Assembly: GCF_900107095.1 (NCBI RefSeq)
Contig: NZ_FNOR01000003.1
Span: 1 to 64,000, forward strand
Source of the DNA: Collimonas sp. OK242
GTDB lineage: Bacteria > Pseudomonadota > Gammaproteobacteria > Burkholderiales > Burkholderiaceae_D
Length of the DNA: 64,000 bases
Direction of reading: 5' to 3'
Position numbers and translations under genes: made by a program. A model generated the notes under the pieces. It saw only the letters and a list, made by a program, of their open reading frames with translations, was not told the origin of the DNA and ran no database searches. Positions 34,231 through 44,031 of this stretch are shown in pieces. Within the stretch, counting starts at the first letter, position 1, and each line of letters starts with the position of its first letter.

Positions 34231-34665
34231 TTATGCAACGGTAGTTACGCCGCGATTGGCGAGCTGGTCGGCACGCTCGTTGCCGACGTGGCCGGCGTGG
34301 CCTTTCACCCAGCGCCATTCGATTTTATGCCGGGCCTGTGCAGCATCCAGCGCTTGCCACAGGTCGACATTCTTGACCGGTTCGCGCGCCGCGGTTTTCC
34401 AGCCGCGCGCCTTCCAGCCATGAATCCATTCGCTGATCCCTTTTTGCACATACTGGCTATCGGTAAACACGATCACTTCACAGGGCCGTGTCAAGGCGGT
34501 CAGCGCTTCGATCACCGCTTTCAGCTCCATCCGGTTGTTGGTCGTATTGCGTTCGCCGCCAAACAATTCCTTTTCCTTGCCATCCGCCACCAGCAACGCA
34601 CCCCAGCCGCCGGTGCCGGGATTGCCTTTACAGGCGCCATCGGCAAATATTTCCACTTTATCCAT
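34231..34665 (-). CDS. rnhA: Ribonuclease HI
   Basis: 144 residues from ATG 34665; an in-frame GTG seven codons upstream was rejected. It cleaves RNA in RNA-DNA hybrids. The catalytic acids appear in [11 protein letters not shown] (Asp), [13 protein letters not shown] (Glu), TDSQYV (Asp) and NERADQLAN (Asp). It lies 90 bp upstream of dnaQ on the same strand. Confidence 0.93.
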   Translation of the reverse strand: MDKVEIFADGACKGNPGTGGWGALLVADGKEKELFGGERNTTNNRMELKAVIEALTALTRPCEVIVFTDSQYVQKGISEWIHGWKARGWKTAAREPVKNVDLWQALDAAQARHKIEWRWVKGHAGHVGNERADQLANRGVTTVA

Positions 34666-34758
34666 ACTCGATTGATTCACTTTCACTGCTTTGTTTTAGC
34701 GGCGCGCGAAACTACACAACACGCCGCTGGTTGAAGACCAGAGTTTACTACGCTGCTG

Positions 34759-35544
34759 CTACTCTGCCCCGTTCCGATCCGTCTTGTGAATCTTGTTGGT
34801 GGCGGGAACCCCACGCGCGGCCTTGATGACTTGCTTGCTGAAAGCCGGGCCGATCAGGTGCATGCCTTTGACGCGCTTGATCGCCTGCACAATGTATACC
34901 GCGCCAAAATACGGCCACCAGCGATTGCCTGCCTTCTCCATGAAACTGAAGCGATGCAACCATTTGCTGCTGGTATGCGGTGGCGCGTAACAGCCGAAGT
35001 GACCGCGATTGACTTCCATGTTCAACAGCTTCAGCCAGTCTTTCAGTCGCAGCAAACTGATGAACTCGGCATTTTGCGGCAAGAAATGCACGCCCGACAT
35101 GCGGCCCGCGGTTTGCCGGATGCCCCACAGGCTGGCTGGATTGAAACCGCAAATGATGACTTGCCCCTCAGGGATCAGCACCCGCTCGACCTCGCGCAGA
35201 ATCTGATGCGGCTCGGCCGCGAACTCCAGCACGTGCGGCAGCACCACCAGATCCAGGCTTTGCGTGGCAAACGGCAATTCAGCAAAATCATGGGTGACCA
35301 CCACGCCGGATTGCACTTCCCCAGCCTCAGGCAGACGGCTGTCTGTCAGCCATTTGTGGCGCATCCGGTTCGCTTGCAGGGCCTTTATTTGCGGCACGCC
35401 GATCTGCATTGCGTTGAAGCCGAAGATATCTGCCGTCATCGCATCCAGGCGCGCCTGCTCCCACTCCAGCATGTAACTGCCGGTGGGCGTCTGCAGCCAG
35501 GGGCCGAGCGCTATAATGGACTTTTCTGATGACGGATATCCCAT
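34759..35544 (-). CDS. Class I SAM-dependent methyltransferase
   Basis: 261 residues from ATG 35544. Related proteins begin near [30 protein letters not shown], so the longer start at 35625 is unlikely. Although the classical GxGxG is weak, the methyltransferase-11 pattern is visible in [22 protein letters not shown] and [14 protein letters not shown]. The substrate is unknown. The gene is divergent from gloB with adjoining starts and lies upstream of rnhA, a conserved neighbourhood in Burkholderiales. Confidence 0.8.
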   Translation of the reverse strand: MGYPSSEKSIIALGPWLQTPTGSYMLEWEQARLDAMTADIFGFNAMQIGVPQIKALQANRMRHKWLTDSRLPEAGEVQSGVVVTHDFAELPFATQSLDLVVLPHVLEFAAEPHQILREVERVLIPEGQVIICGFNPASLWGIRQTAGRMSGVHFLPQNAEFISLLRLKDWLKLLNMEVNRGHFGCYAPPHTSSKWLHRFSFMEKAGNRWWPYFGAVYIVQAIKRVKGMHLIGPAFSKQVIKAARGVPATNKIHKTDRNGAE

Positions 35545-35590
35545 GCCTGCCTTATTTGATAAATCGTTGAACCAGTCAACATCATTGAAC

Positions 35591-36373
35591 ATGCGCGTAT
35601 TGGCGGTACCGGCGTTTAACGACAACTATCTCTGGCTGATCCACAACGGCCGTCATGCCGCAGTCGTCGACCCCGGCGACGCCCAGCCGATTCTGGCCGC
35701 ACTCGACGCCCATGGCCTGGTACTTGTCGCTATTTTACTGACACATCACCATGCTGACCATGTCGGCGGGGTACAAACTTTGCTGCAGCACTTTAACATC
35801 CCGGTATTCGGCCCCGCCGGTGAAGCCATCGCCGGCGTCAGCCAGCCGCTCAACGAAGGCGATACTGCCGCCATTCCAGAGTTGGGACTGACGCTGTCGG
35901 TGCTGGATGTTCCCGGCCATACCAGCGGCCATATCGCCTACGTGGCGCAAGGCCAGCCTTGGCTGTTTTGCGGCGACACGCTGTTCGCCGGCGGTTGCGG
36001 ACGACTGTTTGAAGGCAGTCCGGGACAAATGGTCAATTCGCTGGCCAAGCTAAGCCGCTTGCCGGGCGACACCCTGGTGTATTGCGCGCATGAATACACC
36101 GTCTCGAATCTGCGGTTTGCACTGGCGGTAGAGCCGGACAATGCCGCTCTGGTGGCGCGCATGGCAAGCGAACAAGGCAAGCGCGAGCGGCAACAGGCCA
36201 CCGTGCCGTCGACCATAGCGCTGGAGAACGCCACCAACCCCTTCCTGCGTTACCAGCAAGCAACCATTCTTGCCAGTCTGCAAGCCAGCGGCCGCCTCGC
36301 CGATAAACAGCGGGAAACCGATCCCGTAGCAGCGTTCGCGGCGCTGCGCGAATGGAAAAACAATTACAAATAA
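35591..36373 (+). CDS. gloB: Hydroxyacylglutathione hydrolase (glyoxalase II)
   Basis: 260 residues of the metallo-beta-lactamase fold. The binuclear metal motif [10 protein letters not shown] is present, together with [28 protein letters not shown] and YCAHEYT. It hydrolyses S-lactoylglutathione to lactate and glutathione in methylglyoxal detoxification. ATG 35591 fits the family start ([18 protein letters not shown]); in-frame ATGs upstream at 35483 and 35543 are possible but atypical. Confidence 0.93.
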   Translation: MRVLAVPAFNDNYLWLIHNGRHAAVVDPGDAQPILAALDAHGLVLVAILLTHHHADHVGGVQTLLQHFNIPVFGPAGEAIAGVSQPLNEGDTAAIPELGLTLSVLDVPGHTSGHIAYVAQGQPWLFCGDTLFAGGCGRLFEGSPGQMVNSLAKLSRLPGDTLVYCAHEYTVSNLRFALAVEPDNAALVARMASEQGKRERQQATVPSTIALENATNPFLRYQQATILASLQASGRLADKQRETDPVAAFAALREWKNNYK

Positions 36374-36609
36374 ATTACAAATAATTCGACAAATATCTGA
36401 CAAACAAGAACAGCCTATCGTCGTGATTTATTGTTATTGTTGGCAGGATAGTCCTCGCATATCGATTTATTAAAACTAATACCTGATAAATCAATCACTT
36501 ATCGCATGTAACAGTACAATTTCTGCTTGACGGGAGAAAACTGCCTTACGTACACTGCAACTAATCCATTATTACCGGTTGATGACATCCGGTCACATAA
36601 ATTGAACCC

Positions 36610-38106
36610 ATGTATCAGCTAAAATTAAAGACCATCGCTTTTGCCGCACTCGCTTTTTTCGGCGCTCCGCTCTTGGCCCAGGCCAACGACATTTCGATCT
36701 ATACCCCCACTTTCAGCTTAATCGACCCAAACGACCCTAGCGCCGGCATGCTCGGCATGGAGCAGGTCGATATCTGGGCCCGCATACGCAAGGGTTTCGG
36801 CATCCCGGATCTGGATAATCCGCAGGTGGTGAGCCAAACCGATTTTTACAGCGCCCGCCCGGAATATTTCGAACGCACCACGGTACGCGCTTCGCGCTAT
36901 CTGTTTCATGTAGTGCAAGAATTGGAAAAACGCGGCATGCCAACCGAACTGGCCTTGCTGCCGTTCATCGAATCGGCGTTTAATCCGCAAGCCTATTCCA
37001 GCGCCAAGGCAGCGGGCATGTGGCAATTCGTTCCAGCCACCGGACGCGATTTCAATCTCAAGCAAAACATGTTCAAGGATGAGCGCCGCGACGTGCTGGC
37101 CTCCACCGATGCCGCGCTGACCTATCTGCAAAAACTGTACGGCATGTTCGGCGACTGGCAGCTGGCGCTGGCTGCCTATAACTGGGGCGAAGGCTCGGTA
37201 CAGCGCGCCATCAACAAGAACCAGGCCGCCGGCCTGCCGATCGACTTCAACAGCCTGGCGCCGCTGATGCCGGCGGAAACCCGCAATTACGTTCCCAAGC
37301 TGCAAGCCGTCAAGAATATTATTGCAGCGCCCGAGATGTACAACGTCTCGCTGCCTAAGGTGGACAACCAGCCGTACTTCGTCACGATCGGCAAAACCCG
37401 CGATATCGACGTCAAGGTCGCAGCGCAGCTTGCAGAATTGTCGCTGGACGAATTCAGGGCCCTGAACCCGCAGTTCAACCGGCCGGTCATCATCGGCAGC
37501 GCCGACACCAAGATTTTGCTGCCTGAAAGCAATGCGGAAAAATTCAAACACAATCTGACCCAGTGGACGCAGACACTGTCTTCATGGACTTCGCACACCG
37601 TCAGCAGCGCCCGTGAACGGATTGAAACCATCGCCACCAGATTCGGCACCACACCAGCCGTGATCCGCGAAGTCAACCATATTCCGCCAAGAATGCTGCT
37701 GAAGGCCGGCTCCACCATCCTGGTGCCGAAAACCGAAACCGCCAACAGCGACATCACAGCCGAAGTCGCCGATAACGCCACCATGGCAGTGACGCCGGAT
37801 GCGCCGGAAACCCGCCGCATTTACGTCAAGGTAGGCAAGCGCGACACCCTGGCATCGATTGCCTCGCGCTATCACGTCAGCGTGAGCCAGGTGAAGGCAT
37901 GGAACGGCTTGCACCATGATGGCGTCAGCCGCGGCCAAAGCCTGCAACTGCAAGTGCCAAACCGTATGCTAGCCTCTGCCGGCGGCAAGAAAGCCGGCCA
38001 CAACGTTCGCTACCATACAGCAAGCGCAGGCAGCAAGAACAAGGTTGCCGCGAAGAAAAACAGCAAACCCGTGGTTCTGGCCTCATCCAGGAACTCGCGC
38101 AGCTGA
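36610..38106 (+). CDS. mltD: Membrane-bound lytic murein transglycosylase D with LysM
   Basis: 498 residues. A signal peptide ends near LAQAND. The SLT lysozyme-like domain has the catalytic Glu in LLPFIESAFNP and GMWQFVPATGRDF (~115-230). The C-terminal part contains LysM peptidoglycan-binding repeats, the clearest being YVKVGKRDTLASIASRYHVSVSQVKAWNG. It cleaves the MurNAc-GlcNAc bond to make anhydro-muropeptides during wall remodelling. The Lys/Ser-rich tail is typical. Confidence 0.9.
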   Translation: MYQLKLKTIAFAALAFFGAPLLAQANDISIYTPTFSLIDPNDPSAGMLGMEQVDIWARIRKGFGIPDLDNPQVVSQTDFYSARPEYFERTTVRASRYLFHVVQELEKRGMPTELALLPFIESAFNPQAYSSAKAAGMWQFVPATGRDFNLKQNMFKDERRDVLASTDAALTYLQKLYGMFGDWQLALAAYNWGEGSVQRAINKNQAAGLPIDFNSLAPLMPAETRNYVPKLQAVKNIIAAPEMYNVSLPKVDNQPYFVTIGKTRDIDVKVAAQLAELSLDEFRALNPQFNRPVIIGSADTKILLPESNAEKFKHNLTQWTQTLSSWTSHTVSSARERIETIATRFGTTPAVIREVNHIPPRMLLKAGSTILVPKTETANSDITAEVADNATMAVTPDAPETRRIYVKVGKRDTLASIASRYHVSVSQVKAWNGLHHDGVSRGQSLQLQVPNRMLASAGGKKAGHNVRYHTASAGSKNKVAAKKNSKPVVLASSRNSRS

Positions 38107-38121
38107 TCCGAGGCTGTAGAA

Positions 38122-38161
38122 AATGACCCATGGCACCCGCGCGGCCGCGCCATGGGTCATT
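38122..38161 (+). terminator. Strong hairpin downstream of mltD
   Basis: A perfect 13-bp stem (38122-38134 with 38149-38161) encloses a G/C-rich loop right after the mltD stop. There is no U-run, so it may act as a transcript-end protector or attenuator rather than an intrinsic terminator. Confidence 0.5.
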
Positions 38162-38336
38162 GCCAGATCCCCGTCGATATCAAAAACACATCGCCCTGAA
38201 AAAACCGGCATGGTTGCCGTCTGCGCGGCGAACCCCTACAATCTTGCCCTGTTCGATAAGAACTTCAAGCAGAATATCCGGTGCACAAGCATCACATCAA
38301 CGCCCGCAATACAAACGGCGCACATCTGGAGTCAAT

Positions 38337-39119
38337 ATGGCATTCCTGCAAGGCAAAAAAATTCTGATCACGGGCTTGCTGTCTAACCGTTCGATCGCTT
38401 ACGGCATCGCTCAAGCCTGCAAGCGCGAAGGCGCTGAACTGGCGTTTACCTACGTCGGCGAGCGCTTCAAGGAACGCATCACCAATTTCGCCAAAGAGTT
38501 CGACAGCGAATTGATTTTCGATTGCGACGTCGGCAGCGATGAGCAAATCAACGCATTGTTCGCCGACCTCGGCAAATCCTGGGATCAGCTGGATGGCCTG
38601 GTGCATGCCATCGGCTTTGCGCCAAGCGAGGCGATTGCCGGCGATTTCCTGGACGGCCTGTCGCGCGAAGGCTTCAAGATTGCGCACGACATTTCCGCCT
38701 ACAGCTTCCCGGCAATGGCGAAGGCCGCGCTGCCGATGCTGCGCCCGAACTCGGCACTGCTGACATTGACTTACCTGGGTTCGGAACGCGTCGTCCCCAA
38801 CTACAACACGATGGGCCTGGCCAAGGCGTCGCTCGAAGCCAGCGTCCGTTATCTGGCGGGATCGCTGGGTCCCAAGGGCGTGCGCGTGAACGGTATTTCT
38901 GCCGGTCCGATCAAGACCCTGGCCGCCAGCGGCATCAAGGGTTTCGGCAAGATCCTGGGCTTTGTCGCCGAGCACGCGCCGTTGCGCCGCAACGTCACGG
39001 TAGACGATGTCGGCAATGCCGCCGCCTTTTTCCTGTCGGATCTGGCCAGCGGCATCACCGGTGAGATCACCTACGTCGACGGCGGCTTCTCGCACGTGGT
39101 GGGCGGCATCGCCGAATAA
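38337..39119 (+). CDS. fabI: Enoyl-[acyl-carrier-protein] reductase (NADH), FabI type
   Basis: 260 residues. [20 protein letters not shown] is the FabI nucleotide-binding start, and the [12 protein letters not shown] stretch carries the Tyr and Lys of the FabI active site. It reduces trans-2-enoyl-ACP in fatty-acid elongation and is the triclosan target. ATG 38337 follows GGAG; the longer frame from 38130 is an extension over the upstream hairpin region. It ends with an intrinsic terminator. Confidence 0.94.
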   Translation: MAFLQGKKILITGLLSNRSIAYGIAQACKREGAELAFTYVGERFKERITNFAKEFDSELIFDCDVGSDEQINALFADLGKSWDQLDGLVHAIGFAPSEAIAGDFLDGLSREGFKIAHDISAYSFPAMAKAALPMLRPNSALLTLTYLGSERVVPNYNTMGLAKASLEASVRYLAGSLGPKGVRVNGISAGPIKTLAASGIKGFGKILGFVAEHAPLRRNVTVDDVGNAAAFFLSDLASGITGEITYVDGGFSHVVGGIAE

Positions 39120-39174
39120 TCCGGCGACTGACGGCGTCGATATGCGCCAGACGCTGCTGCACGAATCTCAGCTC

Positions 39175-39210
39175 GAAAAACGCCCGGCATCATAGCCGGG
39201 CGTTTTTTGT
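39175..39210 (+). terminator. Intrinsic terminator of fabI
   Basis: The 8-bp stem CGCCCGGC/GCCGGGCG (39181-39188 with 39195-39202) is followed by TTTTTTG. Confidence 0.9.
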
Positions 39211-39709
39211 TTGAATTGCAAAGAATCGGGTGTATCTGCGTATGCAAAGCCCAAAATGCACCATAAGCAACGGTACAGCTTCAAATCGGGCCCCAATTCA
39301 CAGCATTCGCATGAATAAGGTGCGTCAAATGCAAAAGTAATGTATTATTCTGTGCTGCGTTGCAATAACGAGCGCAGACAGTGGATTTTCGGGATACCGA
39401 TTGATGACGATTTTTGTTCATATCGATTTTCGCCAACGCTGTAAAAACAATAAGTAGCTGCGCAAGCCTAAGCGTGTCCTGGCCTCAAATTGGGACATTG
39501 CATTGTAAAAGCCCTCCCGCCTTGTGTGTCGATCCTGACACCGTCCCGGCGCAAAGCTTTTGTGCCGAAATTTCTTTGTATTTGTTTCTTAGTCATTTCG
39601 TTGGTTGGCGTTGCTTTTTTGCGTTCGCTGCATTCGTCGCATTCATCGTATACCGATTGTTTGCACGATTTTTTGCAGCTCATGACGCTGCACTTTACGA
39701 AAGAAAAAA
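39211..39709 (+). other. Long untranslated region upstream of the RNA helicase
   Basis: About 500 bp without a convincing gene before the DEAD-box helicase. Short open frames here are T/C-rich and lack ribosome sites. Long leaders are usual before cold-induced helicase genes and could fold to control translation. Confidence 0.5.
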
Positions 39710-41119
39710 ATGACTTTTGAATCACTAGGCCTCCACACGTCCGTTATCAAAGCACTGACCGAAGCTGGCTACACAAAACCAACAAGCGTTCAAGAACAAG
39801 CTATCCCTGCCGCTATCGAAGGCCGCGACCTGCTGGTTTCCTCGCAAACCGGCTCCGGCAAGACTGCAGCATTCATGCTGCCGGCATTACACAAATTCGC
39901 TTCGGAGCAAGAAGTTGCTCCAGCTGCAGCTGGCAAGACTCCTAACCAGGAAATGCAAGCCTCCCGTGCACGCGGCGAGCGTCCACGTTTCAAGCCGGCA
40001 CAACCGAAGATGCTGGTATTGACACCGACCCGCGAACTGGCTTTGCAAGTGACTACCGCTACCGACAAGTACGGTTCGCACATGAAGCGCATCAAGGCGA
40101 TCTCGATCCTGGGCGGCATGCCTTATCCAAAGCAAATGCAATTGCTGGCCAAGAATCCTGAGATTCTGGTCGCGACTCCTGGCCGTCTGATCGACCATAT
40201 GGAATCCGGCAAGATCGATTTCTCGCAACTGCAAATCCTGGTGCTGGACGAAGCTGACCGCATGCTCGACATGGGTTTCATCGACGACATCGAAAAAATC
40301 GTCGACGCTACGCCTGAGTCGCGTCAAACCATGTTGTTCTCGGCTACGCTGGATGGCGTTGTCGGCAACATGGCAAAACGCATCACCAAGAACCCGATGA
40401 TCATCCAGATCGCCGGTTCGGCCACCAAGCATGAAAACATTCAGCAGAAGGTTCACTTCGTCGACGATCTGTCGCACAAGAATCGCCTGCTGGATCACCT
40501 GCTGCGCGATGTCACCATGGATCAAGCGGTTGTATTCACCGCCACCAAGCGTGACGCCGACACCATCGCCGACCGTCTGAACATCGCCGGTTTCGCTGCT
40601 GCTGCTTTGCATGGCGACATGCATCAAGGCGCGCGTAACCGTACCCTGGACAGTCTGCGTCGCGGTCAAGTGCGCGTTCTGGTAGCTACCGACGTTGCCG
40701 CCCGCGGTATCGACGTGCCGGCCATCACCCACGTATTCAACTACGATCTGCCGAAATTCCCGGAAGATTACGTCCATCGCATAGGTCGTACCGGCCGCGC
40801 TGGTCGTAACGGCGTTGCAGTATCGCTGGTGAACCACGCGGAAGGCGTCAACGTCAAGCGTATCGAACGTTTCACCAAGCAATTGATCCCGGTCGATGTG
40901 GTTGAAGGCTTCGAACCAAAGCGTACAGCATCTGCGCCACGCTCGAACCACAAACCAGGCGGCTGGAAACCAGGCGACAACCGCGGCGGCCCAGCTAAAC
41001 CGGGTGGCCGTACTTTCAGCAAGCCAGGCGCGCCACGCAAAGAAGGCGGCGCTGGCGGCGGTTACAAAGGCAATCGTTCGAACGACAGCGGTGCGCGTCG
41101 CTCGTTTGGCGACCGCTAA
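39710..41119 (+). CDS. rhlE: ATP-dependent DEAD-box RNA helicase, RhlE type
   Basis: 469 residues. Helicase motifs in order: Q-motif before PTSVQEQAIPAAIEGRDLL, SSQTGSGKT (I), PTRELALQV (Ia), VLDEADRML (II), SATLDG (III), VATDVAARGIDVP (V) and HRIGRTGRAGRNG (VI). The C-terminal ~70 residues are Gly/Arg/Lys/Pro-rich, an RNA-binding tail. It remodels structured RNAs, for example in ribosome assembly or cold adaptation. RhlE is preferred over other subfamilies from the tail and the MTFESLGL start. Confidence 0.9.
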   Translation: MTFESLGLHTSVIKALTEAGYTKPTSVQEQAIPAAIEGRDLLVSSQTGSGKTAAFMLPALHKFASEQEVAPAAAGKTPNQEMQASRARGERPRFKPAQPKMLVLTPTRELALQVTTATDKYGSHMKRIKAISILGGMPYPKQMQLLAKNPEILVATPGRLIDHMESGKIDFSQLQILVLDEADRMLDMGFIDDIEKIVDATPESRQTMLFSATLDGVVGNMAKRITKNPMIIQIAGSATKHENIQQKVHFVDDLSHKNRLLDHLLRDVTMDQAVVFTATKRDADTIADRLNIAGFAAAALHGDMHQGARNRTLDSLRRGQVRVLVATDVAARGIDVPAITHVFNYDLPKFPEDYVHRIGRTGRAGRNGVAVSLVNHAEGVNVKRIERFTKQLIPVDVVEGFEPKRTASAPRSNHKPGGWKPGDNRGGPAKPGGRTFSKPGAPRKEGGAGGGYKGNRSNDSGARRSFGDR

Positions 41120-41177
41120 GCAGCAGTCATTACGCCGGGCAATCCTGATGATCGCCTCGTAATTCCCGCAATAAATG

Positions 41178-41212
41178 AAAAGGCCGCTGGAAATTTCCAG
41201 CGGCCTTTTTTA
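41178..41212. terminator. Bidirectional terminator between rhlE and the EamA gene
   Basis: A perfect 13-bp palindromic stem (41181-41206) flanked by A-run and T-run, so it can end transcripts from both convergent genes. Confidence 0.92.
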
Positions 41213-41263
41213 TTGTGCGTCTCGCAAGTCATACATCGTCAGTAATACGCCGTAATCAATACT

Positions 41264-42124
41264 TCATGTCGACCACCCCAGCATCACAGCCCCCAACGCG
41301 ATCACCGCGCACGACAATAATCTGCGCACAGTCAGCGCCTCCCCCAGGAACATGCGGGCGATCAGTGCCGCAAACAATACCGAAGTCTCACGCAAAGCCG
41401 AAACCGGCCCCATGGGCGCCAGCGTAATCGCCCAGATCACAATGCCGTAAGCCAGCAGCGACATTGCGCCGCCGCCCAGGGCATTCCAGGTTGCGCGTTC
41501 ACGCAACGCGATCCGCAAGCCGCCGTGCATCGACAGGTAAATCACCAGCAAGGGCAAGCCGTCCAGCAGGAACATCCAGCCGGCATAGGATGCGGCACTG
41601 CCGGCCAGGCGCGAACCGAGTCCGTCGACGATGGTATAGCCTGCAATGAAAAGGCCGGTGGTGAACGCCGACAACGGCGCATCCCACTGCCGGCTGCCAG
41701 CCACGCTGCTGCCCCGCGTGAACTTGATTTGCGCGAGACTGACGATACCGATCGAAATCAAGGCCACGCCAATCAGCGTCAAGGTTCCCAGCTGTTCGCC
41801 GGCAAACAAGGCCGCGCCAAGCGACACCAGCAGCGGCGAAGAGCCGCGCGCAATCGGATAAGACTGGCCGAAATCGCCAGCCCGGTAAGCGCGGACCAAA
41901 AAGAGGTTGTAGCCGGCATGCAGCACCACCGACATGAGAATGTACGGCCAGCTGGCCGGCGCCGGCATTGGCGCCCAGAGGACAATGGGAACAGCGGCCA
42001 CGGCTGAACCTATGGTCATCAAGGTGATGGCCCATAAACGATCGCCGCTGCTTTTCAGCATGGCGTTCCAGGAAGCATGCAGCAAGGCTGCGCACAATAC
42101 CAGAGCAATCACGCCAGCCGTCAT
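41264..42124 (-). CDS. EamA-family (DMT superfamily) transporter
   Basis: 286 residues with about ten hydrophobic segments in two EamA halves. Visible hallmarks are HASWNAMLKSSGDRLWAI in the first half and LREtSVLFAALIARMFLGEALTVRRL at the end of the second. These inner-membrane carriers export or import small metabolites. Substrate unknown. Convergent with rhlE. Confidence 0.85.
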   Translation of the reverse strand: MTAGVIALVLCAALLHASWNAMLKSSGDRLWAITLMTIGSAVAAVPIVLWAPMPAPASWPYILMSVVLHAGYNLFLVRAYRAGDFGQSYPIARGSSPLLVSLGAALFAGEQLGTLTLIGVALISIGIVSLAQIKFTRGSSVAGSRQWDAPLSAFTTGLFIAGYTIVDGLGSRLAGSAASYAGWMFLLDGLPLLVIYLSMHGGLRIALRERATWNALGGGAMSLLAYGIVIWAITLAPMGPVSALRETSVLFAALIARMFLGEALTVRRLLSCAVIALGAVMLGWST

Positions 42125-42250
42125 GCGCTAGCTCCGGGGGAACACCTCGAATACCTGACCATGGATTTTGAATGACGGCGCCAGAATGATTGTGCCAAAT
42201 GGCAAAGCCGTACATTGTAAATGGTATGTCAGGTCTCCGCCTGCGACATA

Positions 42251-43372
42251 TCAGTGGTCACGCGTGCGGCCGGAACTGAGGTAGTCGGCGATCGAATCCT
42301 GGGTAACTTCGCCCAGATAGCTGTTGTCCTGGCCGATCACCGGCATCCAGCTGGTGCTGTGCTTGTACATCTTGGACAGCACCACGCGCAGATTCTCGTC
42401 GGGCGCAGCACTCACGGCAAACGGCTTCATTTTGCCGATGCAAGCACCCTGCGCGCCACGCGCATCGCGCCTTGCCACATAACCTAATGCATGATTGGCG
42501 GCATTGGTGACTGTCACATAACGGTAATCGTGCTCATCCATGATGCCGTATGCGGTCGCCATGCTGGCGTCTTCCCGCACTGTCGCGGAGTTGGCAGCGG
42601 CGTCGCCGGCGCGCACCAGCAGCAGACGCTTCAAGGTCGCATCCTGGCCAACGAAGGAACCGACGAATTCATCCTTAGGACGCGCCAGCAAAGTATCCGG
42701 ATGGTCCACCTGCACCAGTTTGCCGGCGCGGAAAATCGCGATCTTGTCGCCCAGCTTGATCGCCTCGTCGATATCGTGGCTGACCATGATGACGGTCTTG
42801 TTAAGCTGGCGTTGCATCTGGAAGAATTCATTCTGGATCGATTCACGATTGATCGGATCGACCGCGCCGAACGGTTCATCCATCAGCAGCACCGGCGGAT
42901 CTGCCGCCAACGCCCGGATCACGCCGATACGCTGCTGCTGGCCGCCCGACATTTCACGCGGATAGCGTGTCAGGAAGCGCTTGGGATCGAGCGCCACCAT
43001 CGCCATCAATTCGGTAGCGCGTTCATGGCAGCGTTTCTTGTCCCAGCCGAGCAGGCGCGGCACCACGGTAATGTTTTCTTCAATGGTCATGTTGGGAAAC
43101 AAACCCACTTGCTGGATCACATAGCCGATTTTCCGGCGCAAGCTGACTTCATCGAGACCCGAAGTATCTTCGCCGTTCAACAGCACGCGGCCGGAAGTCG
43201 GCGCGATCAAGCGGTTGATCATTTTCAGCGTGGTGGTTTTACCGCAGCCTGAGGGCCCCAGGAACACGCAGATTTCGCCTTCGGCAACCGTCAGGCTAAC
43301 CTCATCCACCGCCCTGACTTTGCTACCGTCTTTTTGCGTGAATACTTTACTGAGCTGGTCGAGCTGGATCAT
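42251..43372 (-). CDS. osmV: Osmoprotectant ABC transporter ATP-binding protein with CBS domains (OsmV/ProV-like)
   Basis: 373 residues from ATG 43372. Walker A is GPSGCGKTTT, the signature MSGGQQQRIGVIRAL and Walker B VLLMDEPFGAVDP. After residue ~240 come CBS-like sequences (RDARGAQGACIG, TSWMPVIGQDNSYLGEVTQDSI), which sense ionic strength in this family. It powers uptake of glycine betaine or choline-type osmoprotectants. The start overlaps the permease stop by four bases (ATGA), and it is the last gene of a four-gene operon. Confidence 0.88.
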   Translation of the reverse strand: MIQLDQLSKVFTQKDGSKVRAVDEVSLTVAEGEICVFLGPSGCGKTTTLKMINRLIAPTSGRVLLNGEDTSGLDEVSLRRKIGYVIQQVGLFPNMTIEENITVVPRLLGWDKKRCHERATELMAMVALDPKRFLTRYPREMSGGQQQRIGVIRALAADPPVLLMDEPFGAVDPINRESIQNEFFQMQRQLNKTVIMVSHDIDEAIKLGDKIAIFRAGKLVQVDHPDTLLARPKDEFVGSFVGQDATLKRLLLVRAGDAAANSATVREDASMATAYGIMDEHDYRYVTVTNAANHALGYVARRDARGAQGACIGKMKPFAVSAAPDENLRVVLSKMYKHSTSWMPVIGQDNSYLGEVTQDSIADYLSSGRTRDH

Positions 43373-44022
43373 GATTTTTGCATTCCTTTCGGTGTAAGCA
43401 GCCGCTGCAGGACTTGCAGCAGCATGTCGGCGACCATCGCCAGCAAGCTGATCAGTAGCGCGCCGACTACCAGTTTTTGCATATTGCTTTGGCTGATGGC
43501 GTGCAGGATCAGGACGCCCAGGCCGCCTGCGCCGATAATCGCCGCCACTGCCATGACGCCGATATTCATCACCACGGCGGTACGGACGCCGCCCAGGATG
43601 ACCGGCACCGACAAGGGCAGATCGACCAGCCGCAGCCGCTGCCAGAAGGTCATGCCGATGCCGATGCCGGCTTCCTTGATGCCGTGATCGATGCCATCCA
43701 GCGCCAGGTAGGTGTTGCGCATGATCGGCAGCAAGGAGTACAGGAATACCGCTGTAATCGCTGGCAGCGGTCCGAGTCCCTGGCCGAAGCGGGAAAACAA
43801 GGGAATCATCAAACCGAACAAGGCGATCGACGGCAGCGTCAGAATCACGGTAGCCAGGCCCATCATCGGACTGGCCAGCCAACGATGGCGAATCATCACA
43901 ATCCCGAACGGCACGCCGATCAAGATCGCTAGGCCGACGGCAACGCTCACCAGCATCAGATGCTGGATGGTGAGATGCAGGATTTCGGGCCAGGCGCTTA
44001 GCAAATAATTAAAGAATGTCAT
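43369..44022 (-). CDS. osmW: Osmoprotectant ABC permease, first
   Basis: 217 residues, about five to six membrane helices and the inner-membrane component motif (GIGIGMTFWQRLRLVDLPLSVPVILGGVRTA, the EAA loop). It belongs to the OpuCB/YehW permease type. It overlaps the ATPase gene by four bases and lies ten bases after the binding protein gene. Confidence 0.87.
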   Translation of the reverse strand: MTFFNYLLSAWPEILHLTIQHLMLVSVAVGLAILIGVPFGIVMIRHRWLASPMMGLATVILTLPSIALFGLMIPLFSRFGQGLGPLPAITAVFLYSLLPIMRNTYLALDGIDHGIKEAGIGIGMTFWQRLRLVDLPLSVPVILGGVRTAVVMNIGVMAVAAIIGAGGLGVLILHAISQSNMQKLVVGALLISLLAMVADMLLQVLQRLLTPKGMQKS

Positions 44023-44031
44023 GCGGCGTCC

